64,000 bases of DNA, from assembly GCF_900102785.1 (NCBI RefSeq), contig NZ_FNGC01000001.1, forward strand, positions 424,822-488,821, in the 5' to 3' direction. This DNA comes from Arthrobacter sp. ok362 (GTDB taxonomy: Bacteria; Actinomycetota; Actinomycetes; Actinomycetales; Micrococcaceae). Shown in pieces: positions 17,358 through 26,060 of the stretch. Each line of letters opens with the position of its first letter. Positions within the stretch are counted from its first letter, which is position 1. Under the pieces are notes generated by a model. It did no database searches, was not told the origin of the DNA, and saw nothing but the letters and a program-made list of their open reading frames with translations. The translations under genes were made by a program, and so were the position numbers.

Positions 17358-18515
17358 TCAGCCTCCGATGGCGCTCATGCTGCGGTCCGGCTGGACGAAG
17401 TCGGGGGCACCGAGGCCCACATGGTCCATGCCGTGGGCCTTGGGTTTGACCCACATGGCGTCCTGCCAGCGTTCGGCGAGCTGTTCGTCGCTTGCGCCCT
17501 CGCGCAAGAGCCCCAGCAGGTCCACTTCCTCGCGCGAGAACAGGCAGCTCATGATCTTGCCCTCGGCGGTGATGCGCGTTCGGCGGCAGTCTGAGCAGAA
17601 TGGCTCCGTGACGGAGGCGATGATGCCCACGGTTCCGAGCACAGGCCCGGTGGCCGGTCCGGTGCCGGGAACCCGGGCACGGACCTCGAACCGCTCCGCC
17701 GGCGCGCCGTCGCGCTCCCGGGGGTCGGAACTGAGCACATAGTCGGTGGAGAGCAGTTCGCGGATCTCCGCGGCGGTGATCATATTCCGTCGGGTCCAGC
17801 CGTGGTCCGCGTCCAGCGGCATCTGCTCGATGAACCGCAGTTCATAGCCGCGATCCAGTGCCCAGGCCAGCAGGGCCGGGGACTCGGCGTCGTTGATCCC
17901 GCGCATGAGTACAGCGTTGAGCTTGACCGGGCCCAGGCCCGCAGCCCAGGCGGCGTCGACGCCGGCGAGGACCTTGTTCAGGAAGGGGCGGCGGGTCAGC
18001 TGGGCAAAGGTTTCCTCGTGCAGGGAATCCAGCGAGACGTTGATCCTGGAGAGTCCCGCGGCCTTGAGCCCGGCGGCCTTCTTGTCCAGGCCGACGCCGT
18101 TGGTGGTCATCGAGATCGGCAGCCCGGGGTGGGCCTGGCGGAGCGCGGCGATGATCTCCAGCAGGTCCGCGCGCACCAGCGGCTCGCCGCCGGTCAGCCG
18201 CAGTTCACGCACGCCGAGCATGTCGACGCCGATCCGCACGATCCGGACGATTTCCTCCGCGGACATCACCGCCTGCTTGGACAACCACTCCAGGCCCTCG
18301 GCCGGCATGCAATAGGTGCAGCGCAGGTTGCATTTGTCCGTTAGTGAGAGCCGCATGTCGGTGGCACGGCGGCCGTAGCGATCCACCAGCCCGGCAGGCA
18401 GGCCCTCCGGGCGCCCGGACAGTGCGGCTGAACCGGACAGTGCGGGTGAAGGAGGCATGGCCGCTCCGGGACTGCCTGCCACTCGGGGCTGGGGCATACC
18501 CAGTTGAACTGTCAT
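17358..18515 (-). CDS. moaA: GTP 3',8-cyclase MoaA
   Basis: Radical-SAM enzyme of the first step of molybdopterin synthesis. The N-terminal cluster motif is KCNLRCTYCMP, preceded by RRATDMRLSLTD; LTGGEPLVR and the C-terminal second cluster (EPFCSDCRRTRIT ... GKIMSCLF, three Cys) are present. Length 385 aa is somewhat longer than typical owing to a Pro/Ala/Ser-rich N-terminus of about 45 residues. A TAGCCT hexamer ends 6 nt before the ATG. First gene of the moaA-moaD operon and divergent from the response regulator. Confidence 0.96.
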   Translation of the reverse strand: MTVQLGMPQPRVAGSPGAAMPPSPALSGSAALSGRPEGLPAGLVDRYGRRATDMRLSLTDKCNLRCTYCMPAEGLEWLSKQAVMSAEEIVRIVRIGVDMLGVRELRLTGGEPLVRADLLEIIAALRQAHPGLPISMTTNGVGLDKKAAGLKAAGLSRINVSLDSLHEETFAQLTRRPFLNKVLAGVDAAWAAGLGPVKLNAVLMRGINDAESPALLAWALDRGYELRFIEQMPLDADHGWTRRNMITAAEIRELLSTDYVLSSDPRERDGAPAERFEVRARVPGTGPATGPVLGTVGIIASVTEPFCSDCRRTRITAEGKIMSCLFSREEVDLLGLLREGASDEQLAERWQDAMWVKPKAHGMDHVGLGAPDFVQPDRSMSAIGG

Positions 18516-18521
18516 AGAGTC

Positions 18522-18527
18522 AGGCTA
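18522..18527 (-). promoter_or_regulatory. Candidate -10 element of moaA
   Basis: TAGCCT on the minus strand ends 6 nt before the ATG at 18515. Confidence 0.4.
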
Positions 18528-18635
18528 CGCCACCTCGCGGCCCACGTCACAGCCGCATGACGGCACGGATATTACGTGTTCGGGAAGGATGCCCTGTGGG
18601 GATCCGGGACCCTGCCCGCGGCGTGGCCGCGAACC

Positions 18636-18641
18636 TATGCT
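18636..18641 (+). promoter_or_regulatory. Candidate -10 element of the response regulator operon
   Basis: TATGCT ends 6 nt before the GTG at 18648. Confidence 0.45.
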
Positions 18642-18647
18642 GGAAGC

Positions 18648-19391
18648 GTGAACAACACCCAGCCGGCCCCGGACGGAACGGAACACCGGCGCATCCTCCT
18701 GGTCGAAGACGAGCCGACCATCGCCGGAGTGGTTCGCGACTACCTCGTCCAGGCGGGATTCCAGGTGGTCCTCGCCGCCGACGGGTTCACAGCCCTGCGC
18801 CTCGCGGCCGAACGCCGTCCGGACCTGGTGCTGCTGGACCGGATGCTGCCGGGCCTGGACGGCGTGGAAGTCTGCCGCCGGCTCCGTGCGGCACATAGTG
18901 TCCCGGTCATCATGCTCACGGCCCTGGGGACGGAGGACGATCGCATCCTGGGCCTGGAAGCCGGCGCGGACGACTACGTCACCAAGCCGTTCTCGCCCCG
19001 GGAGCTGGTACTGCGGGTCCGCTCGGTCCTGCGCCGGAGCGTTCCCGAATTTAGCCCGGAGCCCTCCGTCGAAGTGGGCGGCTTCGACCTCAGCCCGGCC
19101 GCACGCACCGTCTCCCGCCATGGCAGGGCCCTGGCGCTGACGGCCCGGGAGTTCGACCTGCTGGCCTTCATGCTCCGCCGTCCCCGGCAGGTCTTCAGCC
19201 GTGAGGAACTCATGAAGGCCGTCTGGGGCTGGGACTACGGGGACCTGTCCACGGTGACGGTCCACGTGCGGAGGCTGCGGGAGAAGATCGAGGACGACCC
19301 CACCCGGCCCTCCGTCCTGAAAACGGTCTGGGGCGTGGGCTACCGGCTGGACCCCAACGACGAGGAAGAGTCCGCCGGTGCAGACCTCTGA
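18648..19391 (+). CDS. OmpR-family response regulator
   Basis: The 247-residue protein has a receiver domain (about residues 15-130) with the acidic pair in LLVEDEPT, phospho-acceptor Asp64 in VLLDRMLPGLDG, the conserved Thr in IMLTA and Lys in YVTKPFSP, then a winged-helix output domain (about 150-240) with LTAREFDLLAFMLRRP and VWGVGYRLDP. It is divergent from moaA and directly followed by its sensor kinase, whose start overlaps its end by 14 bp. Position in front of a molybdopterin oxidoreductase suggests that gene as a target; the signal is unknown. Confidence 0.95.
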   Translation: MNNTQPAPDGTEHRRILLVEDEPTIAGVVRDYLVQAGFQVVLAADGFTALRLAAERRPDLVLLDRMLPGLDGVEVCRRLRAAHSVPVIMLTALGTEDDRILGLEAGADDYVTKPFSPRELVLRVRSVLRRSVPEFSPEPSVEVGGFDLSPAARTVSRHGRALALTAREFDLLAFMLRRPRQVFSREELMKAVWGWDYGDLSTVTVHVRRLREKIEDDPTRPSVLKTVWGVGYRLDPNDEEESAGADL

Positions 19392-20730
19392 ACTCCTGAC
19401 CATCATTGGATGGGCCGTGGCGTGGGGAGCCCTGATCGGGGCCGCGTCACTGCTCATCCTGAAATCGCTGCGCAGGGCATCGTTCGCGGTCCAGATCTGC
19501 GTGGTGGTGCTCGCCGCCGTGGCGGTCCTGACGGCCGGAATGGTCAGCGCCTTCAACGCCATGTTTATTTCTGCACGGGACCTCGAGGTCATGTGGTACG
19601 TCATGGCCGTGGCCTCGGTGGTGGCAGTTTCGATCGCCCTCGTGCTGGGATCAAGGGTCTCGCGGAACGCCAAGGCGCTGGCCGACGCCGCCCGGAGCAT
19701 CGGCCGCGGCGAGAGTCCCGGGATCCAGTCCCCGGTGATGAGCCACGAACTTGCCGCCCTCGCCGCGGAGCTTGAATCCAGCAGCCGAATGCTGGAGGCA
19801 TCCCGGCAGCGTGAAGCCGCCGTCGAGAACGCCCGCCGCGAACTGGTCAGCTGGATCTCCCACGATCTCCGGACGCCGCTGGCGAGCATGCGGGCCATGA
19901 CCGAGGCCCTGGAGGACGGAATGGCGGCGGACGTTCCCGGCTATTACCGCAAGATCATCGCCCAGACCGACCTCATGGCCGGCATGGTCAACGACCTCCT
20001 GGAGCTGTCGAAGATCCACGCCGGGACCATGCGGCTCAAGGCCGAACCGCTGGACCTGTACGACCTCGCCAGCGACGCCATTGCCGATCTCGCCCCACTG
20101 GCGCAGCAGCACGGCATTACGCTCGACGGCGGCGGCGGGCGGGAAAGCCTGGCCCTCGCCGACGGCCCTTCGATGGGGCGCGCCATCCGGAATGTGGTGC
20201 TCAACGCCATCGTCCACAGCGCGCCCGGTTCCCGTGTCACCGTGGAAGTGGGCCGGGAAGGGGACCGGGCCGTCGTCGCGGTCACCGACGGCTGCGGCGG
20301 GATCCCAGAGGCAGACCTCCCGCACGTGTTCGAGACAGGCTGGCAGAAGGACCCGGCGAGGAGACAGCCCGGCCGTTGGACCGCCGGGGACGACAGAGCC
20401 GCGATGGACGGCGCTGGGGTAGACGGCGGCCGGGACGCCGGAGCCCCGAACGACGGCGACCTCGTGCCCGCGCCGCCTGAGCCGGCGGGCGCCATGCGCT
20501 ACAGCGGCGCCGGGCTAGGCCTGAGCATTGTTGCCGGAATAGTCAGCGCCCATCAGGGCACCGTCACCGTGGAAAACGTCGACGGCGGATGCCGGTTCTC
20601 GCTGCTGCTCCCTGGCCAGGGATCTTCTGGCCAGGAGGCTCCGGCCGAGGGAGCAACAGCAGCGGGAGCACAGGACCGGATTCCGCGCGACGCGGCGGAG
20701 GAACAACTCCGGGCAGGACAGTCACAGTGA
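19378..20730 (+). CDS. Sensor histidine kinase
   Basis: 450 residues. Three hydrophobic segments (about 8-28, 37-60 and 72-91) are followed by a HAMP-like region, the DHp domain with His162 in ISHDLRTPLAS, the N-box RNVVLNAIVHS (about 271-281), G1 in VTDGCGGIP, an F-box PHVFETGWQKD and G2 GAGLGLSIVAG. Between F-box and G2 there is an unusual low-complexity insertion (about 327-372, rich in Asp, Gly, Ala, Pro) where the ATP lid normally is short. There is little extracytoplasmic sequence, so sensing may be within the membrane. It overlaps the regulator gene; its stop overlaps the next GTG. Confidence 0.93.
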   Translation: MQTSELLTIIGWAVAWGALIGAASLLILKSLRRASFAVQICVVVLAAVAVLTAGMVSAFNAMFISARDLEVMWYVMAVASVVAVSIALVLGSRVSRNAKALADAARSIGRGESPGIQSPVMSHELAALAAELESSSRMLEASRQREAAVENARRELVSWISHDLRTPLASMRAMTEALEDGMAADVPGYYRKIIAQTDLMAGMVNDLLELSKIHAGTMRLKAEPLDLYDLASDAIADLAPLAQQHGITLDGGGGRESLALADGPSMGRAIRNVVLNAIVHSAPGSRVTVEVGREGDRAVVAVTDGCGGIPEADLPHVFETGWQKDPARRQPGRWTAGDDRAAMDGAGVDGGRDAGAPNDGDLVPAPPEPAGAMRYSGAGLGLSIVAGIVSAHQGTVTVENVDGGCRFSLLLPGQGSSGQEAPAEGATAAGAQDRIPRDAAEEQLRAGQSQ

Positions 20731-22580
20731 GCAGCGGCGTTGGCTTAGACGGGCAGGGGAAGGAAATGGACGAGACACTCGCTGGCAAGGACCAAGAACA
20801 AGGGCGCACGCAGGGGCAGCGAGGCTGGACCCGGCAACCGCGCGTCCGGCAACAGCGCACCCAGCAACCGCACACCCGGCAACAGCGCCGTCAGCAACGG
20901 CGCGACCTGTGGGCCGCCGGGGCCGGGCTGGTGGCCGTGGGGACCGCGGTGGTGCTCGGTGAGCTCGCTGCCAGCCTGGTGAGCCCCACGGTTTCTCCCG
21001 TGACAGCCGTGGGCGGGGCCGTGATCGACACCGTCCCGCCGGGCGTCAAAGAGTGGGTTATCTCCGTGTTCGGCACGGCAGACAAGGTGGCACTTCTGGC
21101 GGGCATGGTTCTGGTCATCGCCGCACTCGCGGCCCTGTCCGGTGTCCTTGAAGTGCGGCGCCGCTTCGCCGGCGTGATTCTCATTGCGGTGTTCGGCGCG
21201 GTAGGCCTCGTGGCCGTGCTGAGCCGGGCCGACCTGACCGCCAACGCCATCCCCGTCCCGGTGCTCGTGGCACTGGTGGGGATCGCGCTGTTGCGGTGGC
21301 TCATCCGGAAACTGTTGGAGTGGCAACCCGTGGCGGGCGACGCGCCGGCGCCGGAGACCGCCCAGTCGGAAGCCGCGGACACCTCGCAGCCTGCCGCCTC
21401 GGAAGCCCCCGACACCTCGCGGCCCGCCTCGCCGGAAGCCCCCGACACCTCGCAGCCCGCCTCGCCGGAGGGCGTGCAGCCTGCGGACGCCACGGTCGAT
21501 GACGCTGGGCCTGCCCGCCGCCGCTTCCTGCTGGCCCTGGGCGGGACGGCAGCCGTTGCCGCCGTCGCCGGTGTGCTCGCCTCCACGCTCAGGGGAGCGG
21601 CCGCCGTCGTCAGTGACGTGCGCAGCAAGCTCGTCCTCCCGAAGCCGGCCGCTCCGGCGCCGCCCGTACCGGCGGGAGCTGAGATCCGGCTGGACGGCCT
21701 GAGCCCGCTCGTGACGCCGAACAGGGAGTTCTACAGGATCGACACTGCCCTGCGCGTCCCGCTGGTGGACCCGGAGGAATGGACCCTGAAGGTCACGGGT
21801 CTGGTGGAACGCGAAATCGAGCTCGACTTCGCCACTCTCCTGGCCAAACCCCTGACGGAACGCCACGTGACCATCGCCTGTGTCTCCAACGAGGTGGGCG
21901 GGGACCTGATCGGCAACGCCCGCTGGCTCGGCTGGCCGGTGCGCGAACTGCTCTCCATGGCCGGCCCCAAGGCCGGGGCGGACATGGTGCTTTCCCGCAG
22001 CACGGACGGCTGGACGGCGGGGACCCCGCTCGAGGCCCTCACAGACAGCCGCGACGCCCTGCTGGTGGTGGGAATGAACGGGGAACCGCTCCCGCTGGAA
22101 CATGGATTCCCCGTCCGGCTGATCGTGCCCGGGCTGTACGGCTACGTCTCGGCCACGAAATGGGTCACCGAGCTGAAAGTGACGCGTTACGCGGACGACG
22201 TAGCCTACTGGACACCGCGCGGCTGGAGCGAGCGCGGACCCATCAAGACATCGTCCCGCATTGACGTGCCGCGCGACGGCAGCGGCGTGACGGCGGGGCC
22301 CGTGGTGTTCGGCGGCGTCGCGTGGGCGCAGCACACGGGCATCGGCAAGGTGGAGGTGCGGGTCAACGGCGGCGATTGGCGCCAGGCCGAGCTGGCCCCG
22401 GGGATCTCCAAGGACACGTGGTACCAGTGGAAGCTGGCGCTTGCGCTGACGCCGGGACGGTATGAGGTCCAGGTCCGGGCCACGGCCCTCGACGGTGTGC
22501 CGCAGGTCGAGGAGTCCACCCCGGTCGCGCCCAACGGAGCCACTGGCTACCACACGGTTAGAGTTGAGGTGAAGTCCTAG
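20727..22580 (+). CDS. Membrane-anchored molybdopterin-dependent oxidoreductase (sulfite-oxidase family)
   Basis: 617 residues from GTG 20727, which overlaps the kinase stop; ATG 20766 with GGGGAAGGAA upstream is an alternative. A Gln/Arg-rich cytoplasmic start is followed by four transmembrane segments (from about 55 to 205), a linker with repeated (A/S)PEAPDTS(Q/R)P text, and a fifth hydrophobic segment introduced by a twin-Arg motif ARRRFLLALGG (about residue 263). The remainder is an exported sulfite-oxidase-type Mo domain with the Mo-ligand Cys385 in TIACVSNEVGG and NARWLGWPVRELL, ending in an Ig-like dimerisation domain (GVAWAQHTGIGKVEVRVNGG). This layout implies Sec insertion of four helices and Tat export of the cofactor-loaded domain. 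The substrate is unknown. Confidence 0.92.
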   Translation: MSSGVGLDGQGKEMDETLAGKDQEQGRTQGQRGWTRQPRVRQQRTQQPHTRQQRRQQRRDLWAAGAGLVAVGTAVVLGELAASLVSPTVSPVTAVGGAVIDTVPPGVKEWVISVFGTADKVALLAGMVLVIAALAALSGVLEVRRRFAGVILIAVFGAVGLVAVLSRADLTANAIPVPVLVALVGIALLRWLIRKLLEWQPVAGDAPAPETAQSEAADTSQPAASEAPDTSRPASPEAPDTSQPASPEGVQPADATVDDAGPARRRFLLALGGTAAVAAVAGVLASTLRGAAAVVSDVRSKLVLPKPAAPAPPVPAGAEIRLDGLSPLVTPNREFYRIDTALRVPLVDPEEWTLKVTGLVEREIELDFATLLAKPLTERHVTIACVSNEVGGDLIGNARWLGWPVRELLSMAGPKAGADMVLSRSTDGWTAGTPLEALTDSRDALLVVGMNGEPLPLEHGFPVRLIVPGLYGYVSATKWVTELKVTRYADDVAYWTPRGWSERGPIKTSSRIDVPRDGSGVTAGPVVFGGVAWAQHTGIGKVEVRVNGGDWRQAELAPGISKDTWYQWKLALALTPGRYEVQVRATALDGVPQVEESTPVAPNGATGYHTVRVEVKS

Positions 22581-22606
22581 CGAGCCGAGCAAAGGTCAGG
22601 AAACGC

Positions 22607-23830
22607 ATGCACCGCACCGAGACAAGGCACGTCAGCGTTCAAGCGCACCGGGACAAGGTGCGCGCCCTGCTGGCCCCGCTCCGCACCGAGGAACGGGTGG
22701 AACAGCTTCCGCTGCTCGAAGCCTTGGGCCGGGGACTCGCCGCCGATATCCTGGCGCCGCTGGACCTTCCCCCCTTTGCTAACTCGCAGATGGACGGCTT
22801 CGCGATCCGCAGCGGCGATGTGCCCGACGGCGGCACCGAACTGCGCGTCGTCGCGCCCGTCCCGGCCGGTGCCGCGCCGGCAGAATTGGCCGCCGGAACG
22901 GCCGCCCCGATCATGACCGGCGCGATGATGCCGGCCGGGGCCGACGCCGTCGTGCCCATTGAACAGGCCGTGCCCGATTCCTTCCCCGCGCCCGGGGAGC
23001 CCGCCACGGTCCATCTGCCGGCCGCGGCTGCCGGAACGTTTGTGCGCGGCGCCGGCAGCGACATCCGTTCCGGCGAGCTCGCCCTCGGTGCGGGGACCTT
23101 TCTCGGCCCCGGCCAGCTGGGACTGCTGGCGGCAATGGGCTACACGGATGTGCCTGTCCGTCCCTGCCTCCGGGTTCTCCTGGTCACCACCGGCGATGAA
23201 GTCGTGGAACCGGGCAACCCGCTGGGGCCGGGCAAGATCTTTGACTCCAACGGCACGCTGCTCGAGTCCGCCATGCGCCTGGCCGGGCTCCGCGTCACAC
23301 GGACCGGCGTCTCCACGGACCAGCCGGATGAGCTCGCCGCGTTGCTGCGCCGGCATGGCCCCGCCGTGGACCTGATCGTCACAACCGGCGGGGTCAGCAA
23401 GGGTGCCTATGAGGTGGTCCGGCAGGCGATGGCCGGACACGACGTCGAGTTCGGCGCCGTGGCGATGCAGCCCGGCGGCCCGCAGGGGATCGGCAGCTTC
23501 GACGGTGTCCCGGTGCTGGGGTTCCCCGGTAATCCGGTGAGCTGCCTCGTGTCCTTTGAGATGTTCCTGCGCCCGGTCCTCACGGAGCTGTTCGGCGCAC
23601 CGGCGCTCCGGCCCACGGTCCGCGCGCGCCTCGCCGAACCGCTGACCTCCCCGCCGGGCAAGCACCAGGTCCGGCGCGGCACGCTGGCTCCGGACGGTAC
23701 CGTCCGGTTGGAGGGCGGCGCGGGCTCGCACCTGGTCCACGCCCTGGCACGCTCCAACGCCCTGGTCCACATTCCCGAGGGGACAGCGGCACTCGCAGCG
23801 GGCGACGAAGTGGAAGTATGGATCCTGTGA
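22607..23830 (+). CDS. moeA: Molybdopterin molybdenumtransferase MoeA
   Basis: Inserts molybdate into adenylated molybdopterin. The 407 residues show the MoeA order: [72 protein letters not shown], and [18 protein letters not shown], with a beta-barrel C-terminal domain. It begins 26 bp after the oxidoreductase and ends overlapping moaC, so it belongs to the same plus-strand cluster. AGGTCAGGAAACG is the ribosome site. Confidence 0.96.
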   Translation: MHRTETRHVSVQAHRDKVRALLAPLRTEERVEQLPLLEALGRGLAADILAPLDLPPFANSQMDGFAIRSGDVPDGGTELRVVAPVPAGAAPAELAAGTAAPIMTGAMMPAGADAVVPIEQAVPDSFPAPGEPATVHLPAAAAGTFVRGAGSDIRSGELALGAGTFLGPGQLGLLAAMGYTDVPVRPCLRVLLVTTGDEVVEPGNPLGPGKIFDSNGTLLESAMRLAGLRVTRTGVSTDQPDELAALLRRHGPAVDLIVTTGGVSKGAYEVVRQAMAGHDVEFGAVAMQPGGPQGIGSFDGVPVLGFPGNPVSCLVSFEMFLRPVLTELFGAPALRPTVRARLAEPLTSPPGKHQVRRGTLAPDGTVRLEGGAGSHLVHALARSNALVHIPEGTAALAAGDEVEVWIL

Positions 23831-24354
23831 ATGAAGCAGAAAACCCTGAAGCGGATGCCGCACCAGCCGGCAACACCGCAGCGGACCACACCCGCCTGAC
23901 CCACCTCCGCCACGACGGCACGGCTCAAATGGTGGATGTGTCCAACAAGGCAGAGTCCACGCGGGAGGCCACCGCCACCGCGACCGTCCGCAGCACGGCC
24001 GAGGTCCTTGCCCTCCTCGGCGGCGGCGAGCTCCCGAAAGGCGACGCCCTGGCCGTTGCCCGTATCGCCGGGATCATGGCGGCCAAAAAGACGCCGGACC
24101 TGATCCCTCTGTGCCACCCGCTGCCCATCGCCAAGGTCACCATCGACTTTGAGCTCGACACCGACTTCGTGACGGTGTTTGCCACGGTCAAGACCCGCGG
24201 CGTCACCGGCGTAGAAATGGAAGCACTCACCGCGGCGTCGGTCGCGGCACTAAGCGTGTACGACATGATCAAGGCCGTGGACAAGCACGCGGTCCTGACA
24301 GATATCAAAGTGCTCGCCAAAAGCGGCGGCAAGAGCGGGGACTGGACCCTATGA
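23818..24354 (+). CDS. moaC: Cyclic pyranopterin monophosphate synthase MoaC
   Basis: Converts the MoaA product to cPMP. The 178 residues include [33 protein letters not shown] (active-site His), [18 protein letters not shown] and [19 protein letters not shown] with the active-site Asp/Lys. A start at ATG 23818 overlaps moeA by 13 bp; GTG 23827 gives a 4-bp overlap and is equally plausible. The N-terminal 35 residues are a hydrophilic extension before the conserved RLTHL. Confidence 0.96.
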   Translation: MDPVNEAENPEADAAPAGNTAADHTRLTHLRHDGTAQMVDVSNKAESTREATATATVRSTAEVLALLGGGELPKGDALAVARIAGIMAAKKTPDLIPLCHPLPIAKVTIDFELDTDFVTVFATVKTRGVTGVEMEALTAASVAALSVYDMIKAVDKHAVLTDIKVLAKSGGKSGDWTL

Positions 24355-24863
24355 ACATGCCCGAACCGCACCGCCACGGCGAAGCCACCGGCCGGAGGGC
24401 CGGCGTCGTGATCGCCTCTACCCGGGCGGCCGCCGGTGTCTATGAGGACCTCACGGGTCCTGTCATCATCGATTGGCTCACCGAACACGGTTTTGAGCCC
24501 TTTCCTGCCATGGTGGTGCCGGACGGGGCACCCGTAGGGGCCGCGCTGAGGGCCCTGCTGAGCCAGCAGCCCGCGGTCATCATCACCAGCGGCGGCACAG
24601 GACTGAGCCCCACGGACGCGACGCCTGAGCAGACCCTGCCCCTGCTGGACCGTGAAATCCCGGGCATCATGGAGGGCATCCGGACCGCCGGGGCGGCCAA
24701 GACACCGATGGCCATGCTCAGCCGGGGCCACGCAGGTGCGGCCGGACAGACGTTCATCGTGAACCTCCCCGGATCCCCGAAGGGCGTGATGGACGGCCTG
24801 GGCGTGCTTGATCCTATTCTTGGACATCTTTGCGACCAGCTGGAAGGCAGCCATGGGCACTGA
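24351..24863 (+). CDS. mog: MogA/MoaB-family molybdopterin adenylyltransferase
   Basis: The 170-residue protein has the MoCF fold: [48 protein letters not shown] (molybdopterin-binding loop), ILDRE-type helix [15 protein letters not shown] and [13 protein letters not shown]. It adenylates molybdopterin before MoeA acts. ATG overlaps the moaC stop by 4 bp, and moaE starts before its stop. Whether it is best called Mog or MoaB cannot be decided from sequence. Confidence 0.9.
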   Translation: MNMPEPHRHGEATGRRAGVVIASTRAAAGVYEDLTGPVIIDWLTEHGFEPFPAMVVPDGAPVGAALRALLSQQPAVIITSGGTGLSPTDATPEQTLPLLDREIPGIMEGIRTAGAAKTPMAMLSRGHAGAAGQTFIVNLPGSPKGVMDGLGVLDPILGHLCDQLEGSHGH

Positions 24864-25362
24864 AACTGGATTTGAAATCGTGCACGCCGTGCTGAGCGCC
24901 GAGCCGATTTCGGTGGACCAGGCCATCGCTGCGGTCGAGTCGGACACCGCAGGAGCGGTGGTCAGCTTCAGCGGCGTCGTCCGCAACCACGACGGCGGCA
25001 AGCAGGTTTCCCGGCTCAGCTACAGCGCCCACCCGACGGCGCACCAGGTGATGGCCGACGTCGTCGCCGGGCTCGTGGCGGAGCACTCGGTCCCGGCCGG
25101 CGACCGGGCGCCCGACGGATCCCCGGATGACGGCGCCGGCGGCGTCGAGGAACAGCAGCCCGTGCGGATCTGGGCGGCCCACAGGATCGGCATGCTGGAG
25201 ATCGGCGACCCTGCCCTGGTCTGCGCCGTCTCCGCAGCCCACCGCGGCCAGGCCTTCGAGGTCTGTGCCGAACTCGTGGACCGGATCAAGGCCCAGGTGC
25301 CGATCTGGAAGGAACAGTTCTTCGCCGACGGCACTGTGGAGTGGGTCGGAGCAGGGGAGTAG
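24853..25362 (+). CDS. moaE: Molybdopterin synthase large subunit MoaE
   Basis: Holds the active site that transfers sulfur from MoaD to cPMP. 169 residues with GAVVSFSGVVRNHDGGK, LSYSAHPTAHQVM, AAHRIGMLEIGDPALVCAVSA, HRGQAFEVCAELVDRIKAQ and the Lys-containing VPIWKEQFFADG. A Pro/Asp/Gly/Glu-rich insert (about residues 79-99) interrupts the usual spacing between strand and helix. ATG 24853 has GGAAGG upstream and overlaps the preceding gene by 11 bp. Last gene of the cluster, 19 bp from the convergent Clp-N gene. Confidence 0.94.
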   Translation: MGTETGFEIVHAVLSAEPISVDQAIAAVESDTAGAVVSFSGVVRNHDGGKQVSRLSYSAHPTAHQVMADVVAGLVAEHSVPAGDRAPDGSPDDGAGGVEEQQPVRIWAAHRIGMLEIGDPALVCAVSAAHRGQAFEVCAELVDRIKAQVPIWKEQFFADGTVEWVGAGE

Positions 25363-25381
25363 GCAGTAAGTCAGGTCGCGG

Positions 25382-25840
25382 TCAGGAGGAAAGGACTCTG
25401 CGCCGGACCTCGGCCCGGTCGACCCCCAGTTCATTGAGGAGCGCGGCCGCCGGATCATGTTCTTCGCGGTCCAGCAGCGACAGCAGAAGATTCGCGGTGG
25501 TGATCTGTCGCGACTTCTGGTCAATGGCGTACCGGAGCATGCCTTCCACGACCGACCGGGCACCTGAGCTGAAGGGCGGCTTTTTTCCCCGGCTGGGCAT
25601 GGAGACGCGTTCAAAGCCTTGGACGTCTATTCCGATTGACGCGAGTGCCGTGTGGTCAAGCGCGGTTGCCGCTGCCCTTGCCTGATCGAGCGTGACACCA
25701 AAAATGCCGGCCGGACCGGGATCGTGAAGCGCCCCCAGCAGCAGATGATCCGTGCCCAGCCGCTTGTCACCGCTGGAGCGGGCCTCTTCCATTGCAAAGC
25801 CAACGATTTTTCGGGTGTCGTCGGCAAGTCGTTCAAACAT
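25382..25840 (-). CDS. Stand-alone Clp N-terminal (ClpR) domain protein
   Basis: The 152-residue protein consists of two Clp-N repeats without any ATPase domain: MFERLADDTRKIVGFAMEEA with TDHLLLGALHD, then GARSVVEGMLRYAIDQ with TTANLLLSLLDREEHDPAA and LGVDRAEVRRRVL. In ClpC/ClpA this domain binds adaptors and substrates, so a stand-alone copy could compete for or deliver clients; this is inference. It starts 9 bp after the stop of the HTH gene and shares its promoter. Confidence 0.9.
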   Translation of the reverse strand: MFERLADDTRKIVGFAMEEARSSGDKRLGTDHLLLGALHDPGPAGIFGVTLDQARAAATALDHTALASIGIDVQGFERVSMPSRGKKPPFSSGARSVVEGMLRYAIDQKSRQITTANLLLSLLDREEHDPAAALLNELGVDRAEVRRRVLSS

Positions 25841-25849
25841 CGTTTGTTC

Positions 25850-26053
25850 TCACTCTCGGTATTTTGCGTGGACGGACTGCCGCGAGACGCCCAAGGCCTC
25901 ACCGATCTGCTCCCAGGTCCATCCCTGTTCCCGAGCGGCTCTTACCTGTGCGGCCTCAACCTGTTCTGCCAGGCGATGAAGGGCGCCGACCGCCCGCAGA
26001 CCGACGGCGGGGTCAAGTGAATGAATATGCGCGGACAGGTCGTCAGTCTCCAT
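25850..26053 (-). CDS. Small helix-turn-helix protein, 67 aa
   Basis: 67 residues: an acidic N-terminus, a helix RAVGALHRLAEQVEAAQVRA, then a C-terminal HTH QGWTWEQIGEALGVSRQSVH ending AKYRE, of the sigma-70 region 4/Xre-like type used by partners of Clp-N proteins in actinobacteria. It is the first gene of an operon with the Clp-N protein. A promoter with an inverted repeat overlapping its core lies immediately upstream, so autoregulation is the simplest idea. Confidence 0.88.
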   Translation of the reverse strand: METDDLSAHIHSLDPAVGLRAVGALHRLAEQVEAAQVRAAREQGWTWEQIGEALGVSRQSVHAKYRE

Positions 26054-26060
26054 GTCTGTC

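Noticed and set aside
24300..24360. Frameshift between moaC and mog
   Set aside because: The ATGA overlap is ordinary for coupled genes; both products are complete.
25831..25852. LexA box at GTTCAAACATCGTTTGTTC
   Set aside because: The half sites GAAC and GTTC are not spaced by four bases; it does not fit the consensus.
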